Shown here in pieces: positions 26,507 through 34,018 of a stretch of DNA of 64,000 bases (position 1 is the stretch's first letter; each line of letters opens with the position of its first letter). Made by a program: the position numbers and the translations under genes. The notes beneath the pieces are model-generated. The model saw nothing but the letters and a program-made list of their open reading frames with translations. It was not told the origin of the DNA and did not search any database. The DNA comes from Ligilactobacillus araffinosus DSM 20653 (lineage in GTDB: Bacteria; Bacillota; Bacilli; Lactobacillales; Lactobacillaceae). The stretch lies in the NCBI RefSeq assembly GCF_001435375.1, contig NZ_AYYZ01000002.1, positions 51,445 through 115,444 of the forward strand. Reading direction: 5' to 3'.

Positions 26507-27233
26507 TCTTATCTTTACCGCGGAAAATTTGTCTTTTAGATATAAGGATGAAAAAGGGACTATTTTTGAAGATGTAAGCTTTAAGATTAATAAAGGTGAG
26601 TTTGTATGCTTCATGGGCCCGAACGGGAGCGGAAAGTCGACTCTTTTCCAAATTTTGGAGGGCTTTTTGAAACCCACTAGTGGAAGTTTAGAATTTGAAG
26701 GGAAAGATTTACAGGAACTTTTGGCGAATGAAGTTTCCAAGAAGAAGTTTCATCAAAAAGTAGGAATTCTATTTCAAAATGTTGATACTCAGTTATTTAA
26801 TTCAACTGTTTATGATGAAATTGCATTTGGGCCGAAACAAATGAATTTGAGCCAAAATGAAGTTGATCAACGTGTCGAAGACTGTTTAAATTTATTTAAT
26901 TTAAATTCAATGCGAGATAGTGTTCCATATAATCTGTCAGGTGGCGAAAAGCGCGAAGTAGCACTTGCAAGTGTTTTAGCTTTAAACCCAGATGTGATTT
27001 TGCTAGATGAACCCTTAGTAGGATTAACAAGAGCAAAACGAAATGAATTGATTGAATTATTTGATAAACTTCATCAAGCTGGAAAGACAATTATTTTGAT
27101 AACTCACTATTTTCAACAGATAAAAGATGTAGCAACTGATTATTTGATTTTTGGAAATGGTGAGATCGTGAAAAAGACTGGAGACGAATTAAAAGCTGAC
27201 CCAGAACTGATTCATCAAGTAGAAGAATACTGA
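26493..27233 (+). CDS. nikO: ECF transporter ATPase
   Basis: A 246-residue ABC ATPase of the CbiO class: Walker A GPNGSGKST, Q-loop LFQNVDTQLFN, signature LSGGEKRE, Walker B VILLDEP and the H-loop ITHYF. The start is uncertain. The frame has no ATG or GTG near the 5' end; TTG at 26493 lies inside nikQ and lacks a ribosome site, while a good site GGAAGGGG (26495-26502) would serve a codon near 26508-26511, where only CTT or ATC is in frame. Coupled or non-standard initiation is likely. It energises nickel uptake. Confidence 0.88.
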   Translation: MEGADLIFTAENLSFRYKDEKGTIFEDVSFKINKGEFVCFMGPNGSGKSTLFQILEGFLKPTSGSLEFEGKDLQELLANEVSKKKFHQKVGILFQNVDTQLFNSTVYDEIAFGPKQMNLSQNEVDQRVEDCLNLFNLNSMRDSVPYNLSGGEKREVALASVLALNPDVILLDEPLVGLTRAKRNELIELFDKLHQAGKTIILITHYFQQIKDVATDYLIFGNGEIVKKTGDELKADPELIHQVEEY

Positions 27234-27238
27234 TTTAA

Positions 27239-27268
27239 AGAGGTTGAGATATAAAAATCTCACCTTTT
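27239..27268 (+). terminator. Terminator at the end of the urease-nickel operon
   Basis: AGAGGTTGAGAT pairs with ATCTCACCTTT across an ATAAAA loop, with one bulge, followed by TTTTATTTT, 6 bp after the nikO stop. Confidence 0.75.
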
Positions 27269-27294
27269 TATTTTGAAGAAAAAGAGGAATTTAA

Positions 27295-27681
27295 ATGGAA
27301 AAATTGAAAAATTATTTGAGCGTTGCTTTTTTTGCCTTTTTTGGCGGATTGGGTAGGTATTATTTAGGCGTTTTATGGCAAAGTACGGGAACAATTGTTG
27401 CGAATTTATTAGGGTGTTTTTTGCTTTCTTTTTTAACATATTATGTAATTGAGTTAAATATCTTATCAGGATGGTTAAATATTGGATTAGGTACAGGTTT
27501 TATTGGAGCGTTTACAACATTTTCTTCCTTCACAGTCGATTTTATGAAGTTGATTCATGCACATTTAATAGTTCACGCAGTTATTTATCTAACAATTAGT
27601 ATTTTTGGCGGCTTCTTATGCGTATTTATAGGCTACGGTTTAGCGAATAAATTAGTAGAATTGCGAAAGGAGGAAGACTAA
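27295..27681 (+). CDS. crcB1: Fluoride channel subunit 1
   Basis: A 128-residue Fluc/CrcB protein with four membrane helices. GGLGRYYLG and the pore segment GFIGAFTTFSSFTVD (with the conserved Asn/Phe/Thr track) identify the family, which exports toxic fluoride as dimers. The second copy overlaps its stop codon by one base. No fluoride riboswitch is present in the 60 bp upstream. Confidence 0.92.
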   Translation: MEKLKNYLSVAFFAFFGGLGRYYLGVLWQSTGTIVANLLGCFLLSFLTYYVIELNILSGWLNIGLGTGFIGAFTTFSSFTVDFMKLIHAHLIVHAVIYLTISIFGGFLCVFIGYGLANKLVELRKEED

Positions 27682-28034
27682 TGATTTGGATGCTAGGATT
27701 AGGTGCAAGTGCAGGTGCATGTGTTCGTTATCTATTAACAAATATTGTTAAAACTTATGTTAAAGGAGATTTTCCATGGTCAACATTTATTTTAAATGTT
27801 ACGGGTGCATTAATGTTGGGCTTAATTGTTGGAATTAAATTAAATAGCCTACCATATGCAATTGTTGGTACAGGGTTCTTAGGAGGTTATACAACCTTTT
27901 CAACATTTAATAATGAACTTTTCAGTTTAGTGCGTGATCACGATTATCGAATGGCAATTATTTATGCACTAGCAAGCTATATCATTGGAATTGGTTTTGC
28001 GTTTTTAGGATTTGGAATTGGAGTGAAATTATAA
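27681..28034 (+). CDS. crcB2: Fluoride channel subunit 2
   Basis: A 117-residue CrcB paralogue with GASAGACVRYLLTN and GFLGGYTTFSTFNNE signatures. Paired CrcB genes in Gram-positive bacteria usually form heterodimers with antiparallel topology. The TAATG junction with crcB1 implies translational coupling and equal synthesis. Confidence 0.92.
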   Translation: MIWMLGLGASAGACVRYLLTNIVKTYVKGDFPWSTFILNVTGALMLGLIVGIKLNSLPYAIVGTGFLGGYTTFSTFNNELFSLVRDHDYRMAIIYALASYIIGIGFAFLGFGIGVKL

Positions 28035-28041
28035 AATTTTT

Positions 28042-28070
28042 AAATGCAGTTAGTTGATAACTGCATTTTT
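28042..28070 (+). terminator. Terminator after crcB2
   Basis: Perfect 11-bp arms (AAATGCAGTTA 28042-28052 with TAACTGCATTT 28058-28068) and a TTTTTATT tail. Confidence 0.9.
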
Positions 28071-28083
28071 ATTATTTAATTTT

Positions 28084-28152
28084 TGAAAACGGTTGCAAAT
28101 AAAAAACTAAGAGTTTATAATAAAACTCGTAAGGATGATGCAAACGCTTGCA
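28084..28152 (+). promoter_or_regulatory. malT1 promoter with two LacI/CcpA-type operators
   Basis: Promoter TTGCAA (28093-28098), 17-bp spacer, TATAAT (28116-28121). Operator 1 TGAAAACGGTTGCA (28084-28097) fits the cre consensus with one mismatch and overlaps the -35. Operator 2 TGCAAACGCTTGCA (28139-28152) is a near-perfect palindrome downstream of the start point. The design predicts repression by MalR and/or CcpA. Confidence 0.8.
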
Positions 28153-28182
28153 TCGAAAATAAGATAAAAGGGGAGTTGCGTA

Positions 28183-29601
28183 ATGGATAACTCACAAAGA
28201 AAAAAACGAAAGGCAATGCCTGATTTGGCGATGAGCGTTTTAATGTTAATGACCTTTGGTAATTTAGGTACATCAATGGCCTTTTCATTACAAAGTTCAC
28301 AAATGAGTCGGATCTTCCAAACAATTGGGGCTGATCCGACGAAGTTAGGTTTCTTCTTTATTTTGCCACCATTAGCAGGAATGATTGTTCAACCACTTGT
28401 TGGATGGTTCTCAGACCATACTTGGATTCCAAAGATCGGTCGGCGGTTACCATACTTGATCGTTGGTTCAGTTGTTGCAATGATTGTTATGTTCTTATTA
28501 CCTAATTCTGGATCATTCGGTTTTGGATTTGGTTCAATGGCTGCTCTTTGGTTTGGTGCAATTTCAATTTTGTTCATGGATTTAATGTCAAACATGTCAA
28601 TGCAACCATTCAAAATGATGATTGGTGATATGGTAAATGACAAGCAAAAAGATAAGGCTTGGGCATGGCAAACAATTTGGTCAAACGTTGGTAGTTTTGC
28701 TGCTTACTTATTCCCATTTGGCCTTTCAGCATTAGGAGTTGCAAACGTTGCTGCTAAAGGGGTTGTTCCGGCAACTGTTCGTTACTCATTCTACATTGGA
28801 GCTATTATTTTAGGTGTTACAGCACTATTTACGGTATTCAAGGTTCATGAATATGATCCTGAAACATATAATGAATATCATGGCATTGACCCTGAAGCTC
28901 AAAAGAAAGAAAAAACTTCAATCAAGTCAATTTTGAAGAATGCGCCAAAAGTATTTTGGACATTAGGATTAGTTGAATTCTTTAGTTGGGTAAGCTTCCA
29001 ATATTTATGGACATACGCTCCAGGAGCTTTGTCAGCAAATATTTGGCATACAACAGATGCTACTTCAGCAGGTTTCCAGGCTGCGGGTAACTGGTATGGT
29101 GTTTTGTCAGCCGTTCAAACTGTTGCTTCAATTCTTTACGGGTACGTTTTATCACATTTAAATGATAAGACCCGGAAGCCGTTCTATTCATTAGGATTAG
29201 TTTTAGCAGCTGGCGGTTTTGCAATGCTTGCATTCTGCCACAGTAAAGTGATGTCAATTGTTGCATTTATCTTTATCGGAATTGGCTGGGTAACAATTAA
29301 CTCAATTCCATTCACAATTTTGACGAATGCTTTAGACGGAAAGCACGATGGGACGTACATTGGATTATTTAACTGTTGGATTTGCTTGCCACAAATTTGC
29401 GCATCAGTTGCAAGTTTTGCACTATACCCAATGTTTACAAAGATGAGTCACGGTAATGGCTCAGCAATGATGATTCTCTTTGGTGCGATCTTCTTCATCA
29501 TTGGGGCATTTACTGTGTGGGTTGTTAAGGAAACAAAAGGTAACAATGCAGCAGCTGCAACAGAAAAGATGGAAGCTGAAAATTTAGATACAAATGAATA
29601 G
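28183..29601 (+). CDS. malT: Maltose/maltodextrin MFS permease (MalT-like), copy 1
   Basis: A 472-residue 12-helix transporter of the MFS/GPH-like sugar symporter group. LQSSQMSRIFQTIGADP, FFILPPLAGMIVQPLVGWFSD and MQPFKMMIGDMVND are characteristic of lactobacillar MalT-type permeases. The first gene of the maltose cluster, with its own regulated promoter and a GGGGAG ribosome site. Substrate inferred from the GH13 and phosphorylase genes nearby. A close paralogue lies at 31612. Confidence 0.85.
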   Translation: MDNSQRKKRKAMPDLAMSVLMLMTFGNLGTSMAFSLQSSQMSRIFQTIGADPTKLGFFFILPPLAGMIVQPLVGWFSDHTWIPKIGRRLPYLIVGSVVAMIVMFLLPNSGSFGFGFGSMAALWFGAISILFMDLMSNMSMQPFKMMIGDMVNDKQKDKAWAWQTIWSNVGSFAAYLFPFGLSALGVANVAAKGVVPATVRYSFYIGAIILGVTALFTVFKVHEYDPETYNEYHGIDPEAQKKEKTSIKSILKNAPKVFWTLGLVEFFSWVSFQYLWTYAPGALSANIWHTTDATSAGFQAAGNWYGVLSAVQTVASILYGYVLSHLNDKTRKPFYSLGLVLAAGGFAMLAFCHSKVMSIVAFIFIGIGWVTINSIPFTILTNALDGKHDGTYIGLFNCWICLPQICASVASFALYPMFTKMSHGNGSAMMILFGAIFFIIGAFTVWVVKETKGNNAAAATEKMEAENLDTNE

Positions 29602-29609
29602 TTAAAATT

Positions 29610-29684
29610 AACTGTGATTTTACAAGAGAGTCGTATTATTTAAGTGGTTTTAGTAATATATAAACTTGTAAATCACAGTTTTTT
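29610..29684 (+). terminator. Stem-loop between malT1 and the GH13 gene
   Basis: AACTGTGATTTTACAAG (29610-29626) pairs with CTTGTAAATCACAGTT (29665-29680) with one bulge across a 38-nt loop, then TTTT. It overlaps the ribosome site region of the GH13 gene, so it may act as a partial terminator or processing site inside the operon. Confidence 0.6.
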
Positions 29685-29702
29685 GGAAAGAAGGGATTAA
29701 CG

Positions 29703-31445
29703 ATGAATTATGCAGCAATTTATCACCGTCCTGAAAGTGAATATGCGTTCTTATTAGATAAAGAAACAATGCATATTCGAATTCGGACAGCTAAAGATGA
29801 TATTCGCAAAGTTGAAATTGTATATGGGGATCCATACGCAATTCGTTCATTAAACAGTAATTGGTATCTGCAAAAAGTACCGATGAAAAAAGGTTTAAGC
29901 ACCGATGTATATGATTATTGGACAATTTCGATTAAAGAATCAAAACATCGGGTTGCATATGGATTTTATTTAACTGACAATGAAGGCGAAGAGATTCTTT
30001 ATAATGATCAGGGAATCAAAACATCATACAGTCAGGAATACTTAAAAAATGAAAATAATTATTTTCGGATGCCATTTTTTCAAGAAATTGATATGTTTAA
30101 GGCTCCGCAATGGGTTCGAAATACGGTTTGGTATCAAATCTTTCCTGAAAGATTTGCAAATGGTAATCCCAAGCTGAACCCTGAGGGAACAAAAGAATGG
30201 GATTCAACAGTTCACCCAGGAAGACAAGATTTTTATGGTGGTGACTTGCAAGGAGTTTTAGATCATCTTGATCACTTAGTCGATTTAGGAGTAAATGGAA
30301 TTTATTTTAATCCAATTTTTAAAGCTCCTTCAAATCATAAGTATGATACTGAAGACTATTTTGAAATTGATCCGCATTTTGGCGATAAAAAGTTATTTAA
30401 GAAGTTAGTCGATGAAGCGCATAAACGTGGCATTAAAGTCATGTTAGATGCAGTCTTCAATCATATTGGCGACCAGTCACCACAATGGCAAGATGTAATA
30501 AAAAACGGAAAAAATTCAAAATATGCCAACTGGTTCCATATTAACAAGTTCCCCGTCAGCTATACGCCAACTGATAACTTTGAATTTAGTAACGATGCGA
30601 CATATGAAACGTTTGATTACACTCCACATATGCCAAAATTGAATACAGCTAATCCGGAAGTTCAAGAATACTTGCTTTCAATTGCTACTTATTGGATCAA
30701 AGAATTTGATATTGATGCATGGCGGTTGGATGTTGCTAATGAAATTGATCATCATTTTTGGAGAAGATTCCATGATGCAACAACAGCACTTAAACCTGAT
30801 TTCTATATTTTAGGTGAAATTTGGCATACCTCGCAACCATGGCTGCAAGGTGATCAGTTTACAGGGGTTATGAACTATGCGTATACCGAAGCAATTAAAG
30901 AACATTTTCTAACCCATGAAATTGATGCTTTGGAAATGAAGAACAAGTTAAATCAACAATTAATGCTTTATAACGATCAAGCAGACTCAATGATGTTTAA
31001 TGTGCTTGATTCACACGATACTGCTCGAATTAAAACGTTAGCTCATAATGATATGGAACTTGTTAAACAAATTTTTGCATTTACCTTTGTTCAACCGGGA
31101 ACACCAAGTATTTATTATGGGACAGAGTACGGAATGACAGGTGAAAATGATCCAGACGATCGAAAGCCGATGGTATGGGATGAAAAGTTTCAAGATCATG
31201 ATATGTATCAGTTTATGCAACGTTTAATTGAAATTCGTAAACAAATTGCGAATGAGTTAAATGTTAAGGATTTGGTGTGGAATGTTACTAAGAACGGATT
31301 AATTAAATTAAGCTATAATAATATTCATGCGGTATTTAATACAACTGAGACAACTGTTCAATTAACGGTTGCGACCCCGTTGATTTCAAATCTTTATGAA
31401 AATCAACAATTAATGCCAAAAGGTTTTATCTTATATAAGAATTAA
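29703..31445 (+). CDS. GH13 neopullulanase/maltogenic amylase-type hydrolase
   Basis: A 580-residue cytoplasmic enzyme. Residues 1-120 form the N-terminal CBM34-like domain typical of the GH13_20 subfamily. The catalytic barrel carries DAVFNHIGD (region I), DAWRLDVANE (nucleophile Asp), LGEIWH (acid/base Glu) and LDSHDTARI (transition-state Asp). No signal peptide, so it degrades imported maltodextrins to maltose and glucose. The length equals NplT-type enzymes. It follows malT1 by 101 bp. Confidence 0.92.
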   Translation: MNYAAIYHRPESEYAFLLDKETMHIRIRTAKDDIRKVEIVYGDPYAIRSLNSNWYLQKVPMKKGLSTDVYDYWTISIKESKHRVAYGFYLTDNEGEEILYNDQGIKTSYSQEYLKNENNYFRMPFFQEIDMFKAPQWVRNTVWYQIFPERFANGNPKLNPEGTKEWDSTVHPGRQDFYGGDLQGVLDHLDHLVDLGVNGIYFNPIFKAPSNHKYDTEDYFEIDPHFGDKKLFKKLVDEAHKRGIKVMLDAVFNHIGDQSPQWQDVIKNGKNSKYANWFHINKFPVSYTPTDNFEFSNDATYETFDYTPHMPKLNTANPEVQEYLLSIATYWIKEFDIDAWRLDVANEIDHHFWRRFHDATTALKPDFYILGEIWHTSQPWLQGDQFTGVMNYAYTEAIKEHFLTHEIDALEMKNKLNQQLMLYNDQADSMMFNVLDSHDTARIKTLAHNDMELVKQIFAFTFVQPGTPSIYYGTEYGMTGENDPDDRKPMVWDEKFQDHDMYQFMQRLIEIRKQIANELNVKDLVWNVTKNGLIKLSYNNIHAVFNTTETTVQLTVATPLISNLYENQQLMPKGFILYKN

Positions 31446-31487
31446 TAATTTTAATAGAAAAAATTATTATAGAATTTGTGAATTTCG

Positions 31488-31557
31488 TGCAACCGATTGC
31501 ATAAATTTCGAGAAAGCGGTATACTTTTAATTGTATCATTTTTGGAAATCGTTTACA
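31488..31557 (+). promoter_or_regulatory. malT2 promoter with two LacI/CcpA-type operators
   Basis: TTGCAT (31497-31502), 17-bp spacer, TATACT (31520-31525). The -35 is inside palindrome TGCAACCGATTGCA (31488-31501). A second cre-like site GGAAATCGTTTACA (31544-31557) lies 18 bp after the -10. Spacing of operators and promoter is the same, within 1 bp, as at malT1. Confidence 0.8.
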
Positions 31558-31611
31558 CATAAAGCAATTATTTAAGTAATCGATTAGAAACAATTTAGGA
31601 GGAATCGCGAA

Positions 31612-32988
31612 ATGAAAAACGAGCAACCGAAAGCAGGACTTCCTAATTTGAAACCAAGTATCATTTGGATGATCAACTTCGGCTTCTTAGGGGTTCAGAT
31701 GGCTTTCACATTGCAGAGTTCACAAATGAGTCGGATTTTCCAAACAATTGGGGCTAACCCTAATGATTTGGGATGGTTCTTTATCTTACCGCCATTGGCT
31801 GGATTAATTGTTCAACCATTAGTTGGCTACTTCTCAGACCGGACATGGGCACCGAAACTTGGCGGACGGCGGCTTCCATATCTTCTTTTAGGAACGATTG
31901 TTGCCGTTATTGTTATGTGCTTGTTACCGAACTCAGGAAGTTTAGGATTAGGTTACGCTTCAATGGCCGCAATGTGCTTTGCTGCAATTACCGTTGCCTT
32001 TCTTGATTTGTCATCAAATGTTGCAATGCAACCGTTTAAGATGATGATCGGTGATATGGTTAACGATAAGCAAAAGAGCTACGCATATGGAATTCAAAGT
32101 TTCTTATCAAATACCGGTGCAGTTTTAGCAGCTGTTTTCCCATTTGTATTGACTTTCTTTGGGGTTGCGAATACAGCACACAAAGGTGACGTTCCAATGT
32201 CAGTTAAATTGTCATTCTACATTGGTGCTGCAATCTTAATCGTTACAAGTTTGTTCACTGTTTTTCGGGTTCATGAATATGATCCGCAAACATACGCTAA
32301 GTATCATGGTATTTCTGAAGAAGACAACGAAGAAAAAGTTGGCATGTTCACGTTATTAAAGAAGGCTCCGAAGGCATTTTGGACAGTAACTTTAGTTCAA
32401 TTCTTCTGCTGGTTCGCTTTCCAATACTTGTGGACATACTCAAATGGGGCAATTGCTGCCAATGTATGGCACACAACTAACACAGCTTCAGCCGGCTTCC
32501 AAGCTGCCGGTAACTGGTATGGTGTTTTAGCTGCCGTTCAATCAATTGCAGCTGTTATTTGGTCATATGTTTTGGCTAAGTTACCAAACAAAATGCATAA
32601 GTTAGGTTATGCAGGTAGTTTAGCGCTTGGAGCAATTGGTTTTGGTTCAGTCTTCTTTGTTCATTCAAAGATGGTATTGATTGTTTCATTTACATTAGTC
32701 GGAATTGCATGGGCTGCAATGAATACTTATCCATTAACAATTGTTACAAACGCATTATCAGGAAAGCATATGGGAACATACCTTGGTTTGTTTAATGGTT
32801 CAATTTGCTTACCGCAAATTGTTGCTTCACTTGCCAGCTTCGTTATCTTCCCATTGCTTGGCGGTAAACAAACGAACATGTTCCTCTTGGCAGGAATTGT
32901 AATGCTTTTAGGTGCCGTATCAGTATTTGCGATTAAAGAAACAAGTGCTGAAGCACCAGAAGAACCACATACTCCAATTGAAGAGTAA
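31612..32988 (+). CDS. malT: Maltose/maltodextrin MFS permease (MalT-like), copy 2
   Basis: A 458-residue paralogue of the 28183 permease. They share LQSSQMSRIFQTIGA, FILPPLAGLIVQPLVGYFSD, MMIGDMVNDKQKS and GFQAAGNWYGVL. It leads a second transcription unit with galM, malP and pgmB, starting after AGGAGGA. Codon use is somewhat more biased than in copy 1. Two permeases may differ in chain-length preference or expression level; sequence does not decide. Confidence 0.87.
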   Translation: MKNEQPKAGLPNLKPSIIWMINFGFLGVQMAFTLQSSQMSRIFQTIGANPNDLGWFFILPPLAGLIVQPLVGYFSDRTWAPKLGGRRLPYLLLGTIVAVIVMCLLPNSGSLGLGYASMAAMCFAAITVAFLDLSSNVAMQPFKMMIGDMVNDKQKSYAYGIQSFLSNTGAVLAAVFPFVLTFFGVANTAHKGDVPMSVKLSFYIGAAILIVTSLFTVFRVHEYDPQTYAKYHGISEEDNEEKVGMFTLLKKAPKAFWTVTLVQFFCWFAFQYLWTYSNGAIAANVWHTTNTASAGFQAAGNWYGVLAAVQSIAAVIWSYVLAKLPNKMHKLGYAGSLALGAIGFGSVFFVHSKMVLIVSFTLVGIAWAAMNTYPLTIVTNALSGKHMGTYLGLFNGSICLPQIVASLASFVIFPLLGGKQTNMFLLAGIVMLLGAVSVFAIKETSAEAPEEPHTPIEE

Positions 32989-33004
32989 TTAAGCGGGTGA
33001 AAAA

Positions 33005-33997
33005 ATGAAAAAAGAGATGTATCAGGGGAAAGAAATTGAACATTTTACGTTAACGAATGCAAATGATACTCGGGTAACAATTTTATCTTTAGGTGGAATT
33101 ATTCAAGAGTATTCAATTATGCACCATGGACAACGTGAAAATATGATTGTAAACTTTGACAGTGCACAACAATATGCAGAGAATCCATATCAAATTTGTA
33201 AGCAGATTGGTCGGATCGCTGGACGAATCAAAGATGCACGATTTGAACTTGATGGAAAAGAAGTTCAAGTTCCAGCTAACGAGAATCATAATTGCTTACA
33301 TGGTGGAGATCACGGTGTAAGCTCACAAGTTTTTGATGGATATCAAGTTTCATCAAATGAAGTTACATTGACTTTAAACTTAAATCCAACTGTTGACGGC
33401 TTTCCTGGTGATTTAACGTTAATGATCAACTACATCTTGCGTGATAATAATCGTTTAGATATAACGTATGATATTACAGCGCAAACAGCGACGGTTTATG
33501 ATCCAACAATCCATATTTATTGGGCGTTAACTCAGGGACTGAAGAATGTTGATGTGCGAATTAACGGCACTCAACGGCAAGAGACAGATGCTGAAAAAAT
33601 TCCAACAGGTAAGTTACTTGATAATGTTGGAACAGCATTTGATTTTTCAAAGCCGCGTGATTTGGCAAAAGCGGTTGAAGCACTACGCAAAGAAGAAAAG
33701 CAAAAAGGTTTCGATAATGGTTATGCAGTTGAACCATCAATGACGGAACCAGTTGTTGAAATTAACGAAAAAGATCAAAAAGTTAAAATTAAGGTCTTCA
33801 GCGACCGGAATGGGTTAGTGATTTTTACTGCTGATCCGCAAAACGGTGAAAATGATAGTCAGGGGATTTTTGACTCGCTGGCAACTGAAGTTCAAACATT
33901 ACCAGATGCATTGCATCACAATGAATTCGGAAATGTGCGGTTAGCGGCCGGCGAACATAAACAAATCAAAATTGCCTATCAAGTTGAAGGTTATTAA
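33005..33997 (+). CDS. galM: Aldose 1-epimerase (maltose epimerase type)
   Basis: A 330-residue mutarotase with the galactose-mutarotase beta-sandwich. NHNCLHGGDHG contains the conserved substrate-binding His, IHIYWAL the catalytic-type His region, and the late LATEVQTLPDALHHNEFGN the C-terminal part with the general base Glu expected downstream. Placed 16 bp after malT2 and 12-21 bp before malP, it probably interconverts maltose or glucose anomers to suit the phosphorylase. Confidence 0.9.
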   Translation: MKKEMYQGKEIEHFTLTNANDTRVTILSLGGIIQEYSIMHHGQRENMIVNFDSAQQYAENPYQICKQIGRIAGRIKDARFELDGKEVQVPANENHNCLHGGDHGVSSQVFDGYQVSSNEVTLTLNLNPTVDGFPGDLTLMINYILRDNNRLDITYDITAQTATVYDPTIHIYWALTQGLKNVDVRINGTQRQETDAEKIPTGKLLDNVGTAFDFSKPRDLAKAVEALRKEEKQKGFDNGYAVEPSMTEPVVEINEKDQKVKIKVFSDRNGLVIFTADPQNGENDSQGIFDSLATEVQTLPDALHHNEFGNVRLAAGEHKQIKIAYQVEGY

Positions 33998-34018
33998 AAA
34001 CAATAAGAGGTGACACAG

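Noticed and set aside
27234..27294. Fluoride riboswitch before crcB1
   Set aside because: The conserved crcB-motif core is not present; the interval holds a terminator and a ribosome site.
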